Positions 46,411 to 55,136 are shown, counted from the stretch's first letter. The stretch is DNA of 64,000 bases from Bradyrhizobium sp. MOS002 (GCF_003020115.1 NZ_PYFX01000006.1:284109-348108); one strand, 5' to 3'. Numbers and translations are program-made. Notes: a model not told the origin generated them from the letters alone.

Positions 46411-47517
46411 ATGCACGACGTTCGATATTCCTATCTGCTCGAGCAATTCTCCGACCCGGCGCCGATCCTGGCCGAGATCGGCCGACTGGTGGCGACCGGT
46501 GACTTCACCCTGGGCAAGCCGGTCGCCGAATTCGAACGGCGCTTTGCCGAGCTGATCGGAGTGCGCTACGCCATCGGCGTCGGATCCGGCACCGATGCGC
46601 TCAAGCTGCCGCTCAAAGCGCTCGGCATCGGCCATGGCGACGAGGTCATCACCGCCGCCAACACCTTCATCGCCACCGTCGGCGCCATCGCGGAGACCGG
46701 CGCGACGCCGATGCTGGTCGACTGCGACGACTCCTTCTGCATGAACGTCGACTACGTCGAAGCTGCGATCACGGAGAAAACCAAGGCGATCATGCCGGTT
46801 CAGTTGACCGGCGAGGTCACCGACATGGGCAAGCTGATGGCGATCGCCCAGCGTCACAACATCCCCGTCGTCGAGGATTCCTGCCAGGGCATCCTGTCCG
46901 AGTTCGCGGGAAAACGGTCCGGCACCCACGGCATCGCGGCCGGCTTCTCCCTGCATCCGCTCAAGAACCTCAACGTCTGGGGCGATGCCGGCGTCGTCGT
47001 CACCAACGACGACGGGATGAACGAGCGGCTTCGCCTGATCCGCAACCACGGCATGAAGAATCGCGACGAGATCGCGATCCTCGGCTGCAACTCGCGGCTC
47101 GATTCCCTCCAGGCGGTGGTCGGCAACTGGCTGATCGGCCAGACCAGCGAGATCACGCGCCGTCGGATCGAGAACGCGGCCTATTACGATTCGGGCCTTG
47201 CCGGCCTGCCCGGCCTGCGCATCCCGCCGCGCCGGCCCAACGTGAAGCACGTCTATCATCTGTACATGGTGTTCGCCGAGCGTCGCGACGAGCTCTACAA
47301 ATACTGCCTGGACAACGGCATTGAAGCGAAGATCCACTATCCCATCCCGCTGTATCAGCAGGAAGGCCTCAAGCACCTCGGCTACGCGCCGGGCACCTTC
47401 CCGGTTACCGACCGCCATGCCCAGGAAGTCATCAGCTTCCCCGTCGACCAGCATCTGACGCGCGCCCAGCAGGACCGCGTCATCGAGATCGTCCGGAAGT
47501 TCTGCCATGGACGCTGA
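46411..47517 (+). CDS. DegT/DnrJ/EryC1/StrS-family aminotransferase (first copy)
   Basis: PLP-dependent enzyme acting on keto-sugars. Internal-aldimine Lys185 in SLHPLKNLN; cofactor-binding GSGTDALKL near 58-66 and VVEDSCQG near 153-160. 368 residues. It overlaps the next, homologous gene by 11 bp. The usual role is making a C3 or C4 amino sugar; a few family members are dehydrases. Confidence 0.93.
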   Translation: MHDVRYSYLLEQFSDPAPILAEIGRLVATGDFTLGKPVAEFERRFAELIGVRYAIGVGSGTDALKLPLKALGIGHGDEVITAANTFIATVGAIAETGATPMLVDCDDSFCMNVDYVEAAITEKTKAIMPVQLTGEVTDMGKLMAIAQRHNIPVVEDSCQGILSEFAGKRSGTHGIAAGFSLHPLKNLNVWGDAGVVVTNDDGMNERLRLIRNHGMKNRDEIAILGCNSRLDSLQAVVGNWLIGQTSEITRRRIENAAYYDSGLAGLPGLRIPPRRPNVKHVYHLYMVFAERRDELYKYCLDNGIEAKIHYPIPLYQQEGLKHLGYAPGTFPVTDRHAQEVISFPVDQHLTRAQQDRVIEIVRKFCHGR

Positions 47518-48625
47518 CACCGGCCGCCGGCGCATCGGTTACGTCAATCTTCCCGCGCAATTCGAGGAAGAGCGCGGTGAAATCATGCAGGCGGTCGAGG
47601 GTGTGTTCCGCCGCGGCGATTTCATCGGCGGCGCGGCCGTCGCGAAGCTCGAAGAGGAGCTCACCACCTATCTCGGCTCGCCGCATGTGGTGACGCTGAA
47701 TTCCGGCACCGATGCGTTGATCCTGTCCTTGAGGGCGCTCAACATCGGTCCCGGGGACGAGGTGATCACTCCGCCGAATTCGTTCGTGGCATCGACTGCC
47801 GCCATCATCGCCGTCGGCGCCACGCCCGTGTTTGCTGACGTGCTGCCGGACCAGAATATCGATCCGGCCGCGGTCGAAGCCGCCGTCACCCCGCGGACCA
47901 GGGCGATCATGCCGGTGCACCTGACCGGGCGCATGGCCGACATGAACCCGCTGATGGCGATCGCCGCCAAGCATGCTCTCGCCGTGATCGAGGACAGCGC
48001 GCAGGCCGTCGGCTCGACCTATGACGGGCGGATGAGCGGGACCATCGGAACGTTCGGCTGCTTCTCCGCCCACCCGCTGAAGAACCTCAATGCCGCGGGC
48101 GACGCCGGCTTCGTCGTCACCGCCGACGCCGAGCTTGCCGCGAGAATTCGCCGCCTGCGCAATCACGGCCTGATCAATCGCAGTGACGTCCAGGAATGGG
48201 GCATCGTGTCACGCCTCGACACGGTCCAGGCCGAGGTGCTTCGCATTCGCTTGCGTCACCTGCCCTCTGTCATCGAACGCCGGCGCCGCAACGCCGCGCA
48301 ATACCGCGCCGAGCTCGCCGGCCTTCCCCTGTTCATCCCGGTTTGCCGCAACATCGAGTTCAACACCTTCCACACCTTCGTCGTGCAGACGGACCGTCGC
48401 GACGACTTCCAGAAATATCTTGCCGGCAAGGGGATCGAGACCGCGATCCACTATCCCGTACCAATCCACCTCCAGGAAGCGGCGGCGCATCTGGGCCACG
48501 GTCGCGGCGCATTTCCGGTGACCGAGCGGCAGGCGGATCAGATCCTCACGCTTCCCATCAACCAGTTCCTCTCGGCCTCGGATATCAGCTATGTTTGCGC
48601 GACCGCCCGGGAGTATTTTGCATGA
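47507..48625 (+). CDS. DegT/DnrJ/EryC1/StrS-family aminotransferase (second copy)
   Basis: Paralogue of the preceding gene. Lys192 in SAHPLKNLN, NSGTDALIL near 65-73, VIEDSAQAVGS near 160-170. 372 residues. The stop overlaps the next ATG (ATGA). Having two complete copies side by side suggests two amination steps or a heteromer. Confidence 0.93.
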   Translation: MDADTGRRRIGYVNLPAQFEEERGEIMQAVEGVFRRGDFIGGAAVAKLEEELTTYLGSPHVVTLNSGTDALILSLRALNIGPGDEVITPPNSFVASTAAIIAVGATPVFADVLPDQNIDPAAVEAAVTPRTRAIMPVHLTGRMADMNPLMAIAAKHALAVIEDSAQAVGSTYDGRMSGTIGTFGCFSAHPLKNLNAAGDAGFVVTADAELAARIRRLRNHGLINRSDVQEWGIVSRLDTVQAEVLRIRLRHLPSVIERRRRNAAQYRAELAGLPLFIPVCRNIEFNTFHTFVVQTDRRDDFQKYLAGKGIETAIHYPVPIHLQEAAAHLGHGRGAFPVTERQADQILTLPINQFLSASDISYVCATAREYFA

Positions 48626-49428
48626 CGGACACGGCTTTCCTCGAGGCCGATGAGCAGGCACTGGCGCAACGCTTCATCGACGACGGCTTCGTCACCACGC
48701 CGGCCGACGATCGCGCCGGGCTCGACCGGATCCAGCGGCGCGCCGCCGAGCTCGCGGCGGATTATCTGAAGCTGCCACACGGCAACGACCCCTACGCGAT
48801 GCTCGACACCATCCACACGCGGGTGAGTGCGGATGATCTCAATGGCTTGCGGCTGCACGTCTTCAACGGCCTCAACGCCGAGCCCTGGTTCCGGCCGACC
48901 TATTTCCGTCTGGCGCGCTCGACGATCGAGACCATCGTCGGCAACGAGCTCTGCATGCAGCGCCGCGTCAATCTGAGCATCCAGCTGCCGGGCGACGACT
49001 CCTCGCTGCTCGCCACCCATTCCGACGTCTGGTCGGGCGACTCGCCATTCGAGGTCGTGGTGTGGGTACCGCTGGTCGACGTCCACCGTACCAAATCGAT
49101 GTATCTGCTGCCGCCATCCCTGAACGGCGACATGCAGGACCGGATGGCCAGCCTCCGCAGCGCCGAGGAACTCTACCAGACCATCAAGCCGCACGCGACG
49201 TTCATCGAGATTCCCTACGGTCACGTGATGCTGTTCAATCAGACCCTGATGCACGGCAATCGCATCAACGAGGAAGCCGGCTCGCGCTGGAGCATGAACT
49301 GCCGCTTCAAGAGCATCATGTCGCCCTACGCGGACAAGCGATTCGGCGAATTCTTCGAACCGATCCTGCTGCGTCCGGCGACACGCGTCGGCATGCAATA
49401 CAAACTGCCGGGAGGCTTCCATGGCTGA
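48622..49428 (+). CDS. Fe(II)/2-oxoglutarate oxygenase of the sporadic carbohydrate cluster type
   Basis: Phytanoyl-dioxygenase-like fold with the metal ligands His133-x-Asp135 (ATHSDVW) and His211 (LMHGNRI), and Arg222 as likely 2-oxoglutarate anchor. 268 residues. It resembles a family I recall as the 'sporadic carbohydrate cluster 2OG-Fe(II) oxygenase'; that assignment is from memory and not searched. It is flanked, as in that family, by a small protein of unknown function. A hydroxylation or oxidative ring step on the sugar is plausible. Confidence 0.8.
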   Translation: MTDTAFLEADEQALAQRFIDDGFVTTPADDRAGLDRIQRRAAELAADYLKLPHGNDPYAMLDTIHTRVSADDLNGLRLHVFNGLNAEPWFRPTYFRLARSTIETIVGNELCMQRRVNLSIQLPGDDSSLLATHSDVWSGDSPFEVVVWVPLVDVHRTKSMYLLPPSLNGDMQDRMASLRSAEELYQTIKPHATFIEIPYGHVMLFNQTLMHGNRINEEAGSRWSMNCRFKSIMSPYADKRFGEFFEPILLRPATRVGMQYKLPGGFHG

Positions 49429-49813
49429 GCGAGCCGGCCATCGCGGCTATATCGGCGCCCGGCCGCTGAACGGCAGCCGTACCCCGCAGCACGTCCAGAA
49501 CATCGTGATCCGCGACTATGCGCGGCGGAAGAACCTGCATTATCTGCTCAGCGCCGCCGAGCACACCATGCAGGGCAGCTACATGGTGCTCGAGGACATC
49601 CTGGACGAGCTGCCGCGATTGCGCGGCCTGATTCTCTACAGCATCTTCATGCTGCCGCCCGACGAGGCGCGACGGCGGGAGATCTACGACCGCGTACTGA
49701 GCGAAGGCTGCGACCTGCACGCCGCCGTCGAGGAGATCACACTGTCCTCGCGCGACAACATCCAGGCCGTCGAGGACATCCTGCTCGTCAACAAATTCGC
49801 GACCATCCTGTGA
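49421..49813 (+). CDS. small conserved protein, sporadic carbohydrate cluster (LIC12192-like)
   Basis: 130-residue soluble protein with no catalytic motif I recognise. Sequence features: GHRGYIGARPLNGSRTPQHVQNIVIRDYA at the N-terminus, and a central AEHTMQGSYMVLEDILDELP. This pattern matches my memory of the LIC12192 family, a protein of unknown function found only in scattered sugar clusters. A GGAGG ribosome-binding site lies inside the end of the oxygenase gene, which it overlaps by 8 bp, so the two are probably made together. Confidence 0.72.
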   Translation: MAERAGHRGYIGARPLNGSRTPQHVQNIVIRDYARRKNLHYLLSAAEHTMQGSYMVLEDILDELPRLRGLILYSIFMLPPDEARRREIYDRVLSEGCDLHAAVEEITLSSRDNIQAVEDILLVNKFATIL

Positions 49814-49838
49814 CGATGCCGCGGACCGATTGAGGACA

Positions 49839-50504
49839 ATGACCGAGATCAACCTGCTCCAGCCGATGCACGCATCGACCAAGCGGAACTACGTTCAGCG
49901 GGTCGTCGAGCATGACAAGGCTGAATCCGCCACTGTCGCGCGGCAATGGGGACACGACTACTGGGACGGCGACCGCCGCTATGGCTATGGCGGCTACAGC
50001 TACGACGGACGGTGGCGCCCGCTCGCCCAGACCCTGATCGACCGCTATGGCATCACGCCCGGGATGAGCGTGCTCGATGTCGGCTGCGGCAAGGGCTATT
50101 TGCTCTACGAATTCACTCAGCTCGTCCCCGGCCTCACCATCGCCGGCATCGACATCTCCGACTATGGCATCGCCAACGCCAAGGAAGAGGTGCGGCCGCA
50201 ATTGAAGGTCGGCAGCGCCGTCGAGCTCCCCTACCCCGACCACAGCTTCGATCTCGTGGTGTCGCTCGGCGTGCTCCACAATCTTCCGCTCGAGGACGTC
50301 TTCCGCGCCGTGTCGGAGATCGAGCGCGTTGGACGCGGCGCCTCGAAATATCTGATGGTGGAATCGTTCCGCGATGAGCGCGAGAAGGCGAACCTGCTGT
50401 ACTGGCAGCTCACCTGCCTAAGTTTCCATGGTCCGGAAACGTGGGCCTGGATCTACGACAAATGCGGGTACCGGGGCGACCATGGGTTCATCTTCTTCGA
50501 ATGA
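49839..50504 (+). CDS. class I SAM-dependent methyltransferase
   Basis: Motif I LDVGCGKGY at 79-87, acidic residue after beta-2 in GIDISDYGI, and motif IV FDLVVSLGVLHNLP. 221 residues from the ATG at 49839; a TTG three codons upstream is an alternative start. It overlaps the cupin gene by 23 bp. Likely methylates a hydroxyl, amine or carbon of the sugar. Confidence 0.88.
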   Translation: MTEINLLQPMHASTKRNYVQRVVEHDKAESATVARQWGHDYWDGDRRYGYGGYSYDGRWRPLAQTLIDRYGITPGMSVLDVGCGKGYLLYEFTQLVPGLTIAGIDISDYGIANAKEEVRPQLKVGSAVELPYPDHSFDLVVSLGVLHNLPLEDVFRAVSEIERVGRGASKYLMVESFRDEREKANLLYWQLTCLSFHGPETWAWIYDKCGYRGDHGFIFFE

Positions 50505-51060
50505 AGCAGCGGGCCCGCGCCGGCCGACTTCGCTGCGTGCGCAAAATCCCGAAGTGTATTACTCCGACGACGCCATCGTCACGGCGGACGACGCCACGAT
50601 CGCCGAACTGAAGCGCATCGCCGCAGGCAATCCGCGGCTGCGCAGCCGGTTGTGCACGCATCCCGATCCCTCGTCCTGCCTGCACGAGATGCTGATCGTG
50701 CATCATCGCGAGGCCTATGTGCGGCCCCACAAGCATTTTGGCAAACCCGAGTCGTTCCACGTCATCGAGGGCACGGCGCAGGTGGTGATCTTCGAGGATG
50801 ACGGGCGGATTCGCGACGTGCTCGAGATGGCGCCTTACGGCCAGGGCAAGCGCTGCTATTACCGGATGCCCGAGCAGGTGTTTCATTCGATCCTGATCAC
50901 CTCGGAGTGGCTGGTGTTTCACGAAACCACCGCGGGCCCGTTCGATCCCTCCCGCACGGCATTTCCCGATTGGGCGCCCGACGGCAGCGATGCCGCAGCG
51001 GTCCAGGATTACGTCCGAAGGATTGCTCGCCTTGCCGGGGAGCGCCTGGCGAGAGAATAA
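50482..51060 (+). CDS. WbuC-like cupin-fold protein
   Basis: Cupin motif HKHFGKPESFHVIEG, with His83, His85, Glu90 and His93 as the likely metal set. It resembles the WbuC cupin family often found in O-antigen clusters, whose function is not established. 192 residues; the start ATG lies inside the preceding methyltransferase gene. It could be an isomerase, or an accessory to the sugar pathway. Confidence 0.78.
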   Translation: MGSSSSNEAAGPRRPTSLRAQNPEVYYSDDAIVTADDATIAELKRIAAGNPRLRSRLCTHPDPSSCLHEMLIVHHREAYVRPHKHFGKPESFHVIEGTAQVVIFEDDGRIRDVLEMAPYGQGKRCYYRMPEQVFHSILITSEWLVFHETTAGPFDPSRTAFPDWAPDGSDAAAVQDYVRRIARLAGERLARE

Positions 51061-51121
51061 ACATCAGCCGGTATCGCTGCTCGGCTATCCCGCCGTGATT
51101 GATCGAGGACGAAACCAACTG

Positions 51122-51930
51122 ATGGGGCCGCCTGCAAGAGCACTGGTTACTCTGGTCAAGTTCGTTGTCTCGATCGGGATTCTTGTATTGCTCTTGCGCG
51201 GCCAAGACCTCTCGACCCTGAAAGCCGATCTTCTCGCTGTCAAATTGGACATGCTGGCGGTGCTGCCCGCGGGCGGCGATGCGGTCCGGATCTGGATGTT
51301 GCGGCGTCGTGGCGAGCAATGGTTCCCGACGATCAGCAGTGTCGTGGCCGATCACGTCGTGGCGCTGCTTGCCCTCTGTGCTATCATGTTCGCAGGAATG
51401 CCGTTCCTGCTGCAGCGGGTGAGCAATAGCTCGATGCTTTTCGCCATCGTCGCCGTTCTCGCGTTTGCCTGCTTCGGAACGATTGCCCTCGCGACCCTCG
51501 ACCGCTGGCCACCGCGCATCGTCGCCGTCGTCCCATCCAAAATCCTGCAATTCGCTATGCTCGTGAGGGCCCCGTTGCTGACAAGGAAGGGGGGGGAATG
51601 TTGATCGTGTCCGCCATCGCCATCCATCTGATCACGATTGCGGCCTGTCATGTCCTCGCGATCGGACTGGACGCGCAGCTCTCCGCGCTTGACGCATTCG
51701 TTCTCATCCCCCTCGTCATTCTGTCGTCAACGGCTCCAATCTCGATCGGGGGATGGGGCGTGCGCGAAGGCACGATGATTGCCGCCCTCGGCCTGGCCGG
51801 AATCGCGTCCGACAAGGCACTTGCGATAGCGGTCCTGCTCGGTCTTGGCGGCCTGCTCGTCGGGTGTTTCGGCGGTCTGATATGGCTGGTCGCGCCGGAG
51901 CGGGCCAGTGACAAACTCAACCCCGTGTAG
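51122..51930 (+). pseudogene. YbhN/UPF0104-like flippase-type membrane protein, frameshifted
   Basis: Two reading frames together resemble a lysylphosphatidylglycerol-synthase-TM-region (YbhN) membrane protein. The first part (from 51122) has a membrane helix and LPAGGDAVRIWMLRR; the second (51598-51930) has PISIGGWGVREGTM, both family signatures. They are joined at an eight-G run (51589-51596); one extra G would make a single frame through KGGGMLIVS. The first part also lacks about 50 residues that normally precede LPxxxGGDAVR, suggesting an internal deletion as well. It would have been the only membrane transporter candidate of the sugar cluster. Confidence 0.75.
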
Positions 51931-52163
51931 AGCGGCCTATGATCTTGCGTTCGGCGATACCCCGTTGATAATGAGAAACCCACGGCGTGACGACCGTGGG
52001 CTCGAGCGGCGTTGTGTCCCATGCCGATATTCCTGATCATCCCGCAGAGAGGAAACGGAAAACGTGATTGATCGTCGATGCCCCTGCAATTCGATTGACC
52101 CGCGACGAGAGGCCGATCTTCGTAGCGGGGTCGATCGACTCGAAGCAGACACGGAGACGCTGC

Positions 52164-53369
52164 ATGGCTGAGGACAAGCTTTTCAACTACTACGAACGTC
52201 AAGATATTCTGCCAACGTTCGCCAACTTCAAATCATCGGCGGAACTCGCGGCCTACGCCGGCGCGCGGCGCGAATTGTTTGCGAACAAGCTGATGTTGCC
52301 GACGCGTCTCTTCCGGGACGCTGAAGTCCTCGAATTTGGCCCGGACTCAGGCGAGAACGCAGTGGTATTCGCGAGCTGGGGAGCGAATATGACGCTCGCC
52401 GAGCCGCACAAGCAGGCTCACGCCCGAATTCGAGCCTATTTCTCGCATTTTGCCCAGACCGCCCGCCTCGGCGAATTGGTTTCGTCAGACGTCGAGGGCT
52501 TCCGCAGCGATCGCCGCTTCGACATCGTCGATGCCGAAGGCTTCATCTACACCATACAGCCAAGCGCAACTTGGCTCGGTATCTTCGGCCAGTTGCTCAA
52601 TCCAGACGGATATGCGGTCGTCTCGTATTACGAACGCTATGGCGGTTTTTTCGAGCTCGCGCTCAAGGCGATCCACGCGGCCGGCAAAGCGCTATCCGGT
52701 CTTCCCCCGCTCGAAACGGCGAAGCTGCTGTTCGAGGCGAAATGGAATAGTATTCCGCACACCCGCAGCTTCGAATCCTGGCTGATGGACGTGCTCGAAA
52801 ATCCCTTCGTCCGGTACCGGTATTTCATCGATGCAGCGGAGTTGTGCACCACGGCGCATGGGCTGGGGTTCGACATCCATTCGGCATGGCCGTCTTACCA
52901 CGATAGCGTGGACGTCTACTGGCACAGGAAGGTCCTGTCCGGGGATGAAAAGCTGCGCCGCTCCGTGCGCCATCTCGAGCGAAGCCGCTTGAGCTTCCTC
53001 GGTGGACGCAAGCTCTATCTCGTCGGCAAAGCCGACGCCGCGAGCGCCATCTCGGCATTGATCGAGCGACTGGTTGTCGACGTCGACAGGCTGGTTGAGG
53101 CCCCTTTCGGAGACAGCCTTCCCCGCGTGATCTCAAGCCTCGCCTCACTGCGCGAGGCAACGCGCACAACGGATATCTTTGCCGACGACGCGGCTGACAT
53201 TGCGTCCATCACAGCGACGCTCGACAGTTTCCATCGCATCTTCGGTGCAATCGGACAGCGGGATTTTTCAGCGGTCACGACCCTCACGCAATCCGAGCCG
53301 GCGTTCATCGACACATGGGGGCAACCGACACACTTCCTCGTAGTTCGCAAGCGTTTCGAGGACGAGTAG
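52164..53369 (+). CDS. SAM-dependent methyltransferase-like protein with C-terminal extension
   Basis: Residues about 1-180 form a class I methyltransferase fold with VLEFGPDSGENA at 55-66 and FDIVDAEGFIYTI. The remaining 220 residues are helical and of unknown function. 401 residues from the ATG at 52164, which opens MAEDKLFNYYERQDILPTF. It is separated from the broken flippase gene by 233 bp and is followed 3 bp later by the Gfo/Idh gene. Confidence 0.82.
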   Translation: MAEDKLFNYYERQDILPTFANFKSSAELAAYAGARRELFANKLMLPTRLFRDAEVLEFGPDSGENAVVFASWGANMTLAEPHKQAHARIRAYFSHFAQTARLGELVSSDVEGFRSDRRFDIVDAEGFIYTIQPSATWLGIFGQLLNPDGYAVVSYYERYGGFFELALKAIHAAGKALSGLPPLETAKLLFEAKWNSIPHTRSFESWLMDVLENPFVRYRYFIDAAELCTTAHGLGFDIHSAWPSYHDSVDVYWHRKVLSGDEKLRRSVRHLERSRLSFLGGRKLYLVGKADAASAISALIERLVVDVDRLVEAPFGDSLPRVISSLASLREATRTTDIFADDAADIASITATLDSFHRIFGAIGQRDFSAVTTLTQSEPAFIDTWGQPTHFLVVRKRFEDE

Positions 53370-53372
53370 CAA

Positions 53373-54407
53373 GTGCGTCCTGGCATTGGCATCATCGGAA
53401 CGGGCATGGTCGGCCAGATGTGCCACCTCGCCAATTTCGTCGCCAACCCCGCTTGCCGCGTCGTCGCGATCGCGGATCTGCGGCCCGACCTCGCCGCCGC
53501 GGCGGCGCAAAAATTCGACATCGCGCGGGTCTACGGCACGCACCGGGAATTGCTGGCGGACAGCGAGGTGTCCGCCGTCGTCGTCGTGACGAAGCGTCGC
53601 GCCACCGGTCCGATCGTGCTGGATGCGTTGAACAGCGGCCGCCATGTGCTGTCGGAAAAGCCGATGGCCTACACCACGGCTCAGGCCGTTGCACTGGCCG
53701 AAGCGGCGCGGCGGCAAAACCTTGTCTACAGCATCGGCTACATGAAGCGTCACGACGCCGGGGTGGCGCGCGCGATTGACGAGTTGGCGCGCCTACGAGC
53801 GGATCAGTCGCTTGGACGCATTGTCGGCGCGCGAGGCTGGTGCTTCGGCGGCAGCACTGGCCGGTCGCAGGACAACTTCGTCATGACCGGCGAAGTGCGG
53901 CCGGACGGGCTCGAGCTCTGGCAGGACGGCCCCGACTGGATGCCGGGCGCGATGCGACCCGGCTACGACAATTTTCTGAACGTGTTCAGCCACATCATCA
54001 ATCTCGCGCGCTACGTGCTCGGATCGTCGCCGGCACTCGCCGTAAGCACCGTCGAGACCTCGGGGGCGGCGATCGTGACACTCGACTTCGACGGCGTCGC
54101 CTGCGCGCTGCAACTTGCGCATGGATCCGAAGGCGTCTGGCGCGAGGGACTGAGCATCGCGTTCGAGCGGGGCGCACTGACCATCGAATTGGCGCCGCCT
54201 TTTGCCGAGCAGGAGGCGGAGGTCATCCTCGATCGGCAAGGACAACGCACGCAATTGTCGCGCGATACGAGCTGGGCGTTTCGGCGTCAGGCCGATGCGT
54301 TCGTCGCCGATATGGTCGAACAGAGGACGCCGCTGGCTTCCGGGGCAGATTCCGTGGCCGACATCGCCCTTGCGGAGGCGATCTGGAAACCGCGGGTCAA
54401 CGGCTAG
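53373..54407 (+). CDS. Gfo/Idh/MocA-family oxidoreductase
   Basis: NAD(P)-dependent sugar oxidoreductase. Rossmann motif GIIGTGMVG at 6-14 and the EKP motif (95-97, LSEKPMAYT). 344 residues from a GTG start 3 bp after the previous stop. It is the last gene of the cluster, 74 bp before the att site. Typical substrates are inositols and (NDP-)sugars. Confidence 0.9.
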   Translation: MRPGIGIIGTGMVGQMCHLANFVANPACRVVAIADLRPDLAAAAAQKFDIARVYGTHRELLADSEVSAVVVVTKRRATGPIVLDALNSGRHVLSEKPMAYTTAQAVALAEAARRQNLVYSIGYMKRHDAGVARAIDELARLRADQSLGRIVGARGWCFGGSTGRSQDNFVMTGEVRPDGLELWQDGPDWMPGAMRPGYDNFLNVFSHIINLARYVLGSSPALAVSTVETSGAAIVTLDFDGVACALQLAHGSEGVWREGLSIAFERGALTIELAPPFAEQEAEVILDRQGQRTQLSRDTSWAFRRQADAFVADMVEQRTPLASGADSVADIALAEAIWKPRVNG

Positions 54408-54481
54408 GTTTCACGCCGTCCGGCGGCAATATCCGGACGATGGCTGATCGCCCGCGTCCTGGGTTAAGTGTTTGATTTCGC

Positions 54482-54527
54482 TGGCAGGAGTGGCAGGGCT
54501 CGAACCTGCGACCCCCGGTTTTGGAGA
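54482..54527 (-). other. att site: 3' fragment of tRNA-Trp (CCA anticodon)
   Basis: Read on the minus strand this is the 3' 46 nt of tRNA-Trp. It starts TCTCCAAAA (anticodon loop with CCA), then the anticodon 3' stem, the T-arm GGTTCGAGCCC, acceptor strand CACTCCT, discriminator G and encoded CCA. The 5' half is missing: after the anticodon loop the sequence departs from tRNA. This is the usual footprint left at one end of an element that integrates into a tRNA 3' end. Confidence 0.85.
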
Positions 54528-54869
54528 GGGTTTATTGCCGTAGTTGCGGGTACCGCCCCGTCCTATCTCGTTTGGTTTTGCTTATTTATTCGGTCGCCAA
54601 CGCACTCGCGAATCGTGGCCCGTACCCGCCTGTATTCATTGGTCCGGTGGCAATCCCGGTGGCAAAGAAACCCGGCCTTGCGTCGCGACCCAGCCAAAGT
54701 CGGACGAAACCAAATTGCGTGGCCGCGCAATCATCCAGAAATCTTGGCGATCTATCGTCTCCCCATCGAACGGGGATTGAGCCATGATCACTTATTTCCT
54801 GAACCTGATCTACGAACAGTCGCTGTCCAACTACCTCAGCGCCATGCCCACCGAGCAGAGCGCAACGCG
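54528..54869. other. 342-bp region right of the att site
   Basis: No convincing gene and no integrase. A possible 29-codon frame (54784-54873, starting MITYFLNLIYEQ) has GGGGATTGAG upstream and its stop overlaps the next ATG, but nothing else supports it. Confidence 0.4.
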
Positions 54870-55136
54870 ATGATGGAAGCGATCGCGGCGGCGATCGTTT
54901 TCCTGGATCGGTGCTGGATTGGGGCACCTCTTCGATGCGTTTCATTTGCATCGGTGAGCCAAGAAAAACGCCACTTTGCGGCGGGGCTGGAAAGCGCGCC
55001 GCATGACCGGCCGCACATCATCTTTTCTGGTCCACTTGCCACTTTTTCCCGGTCCGATTCACATTTGCAAATGCATCGATTGATCGTTCTGCACCACCCT
55101 CCGAAGGCAGGGCAATTCGGAGGCTGCGTTCAATGA
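54870..55136 (+). CDS. hypothetical protein (88 aa)
   Basis: A frame starting MMEAIAAAIVFLDRC. I do not recognise it. Support is only positional: its first ATG overlaps the stop of a 29-codon frame (ATGATG), and its TGA overlaps the ATG of the next, better supported gene (ATGA). Composition does not exclude a chance frame. Confidence 0.3.
   Translation: MMEAIAAAIVFLDRCWIGAPLRCVSFASVSQEKRHFAAGLESAPHDRPHIIFSGPLATFSRSDSHLQMHRLIVLHHPPKAGQFGGCVQ

Noticed and set aside
54468..54869. Frame reading through the tRNA fragment (RSGRARTCDPRFW)
   Set aside because: This is the familiar conceptual translation of an antisense tRNA, not a protein gene. Only the tail from 54870 was kept, with low confidence.
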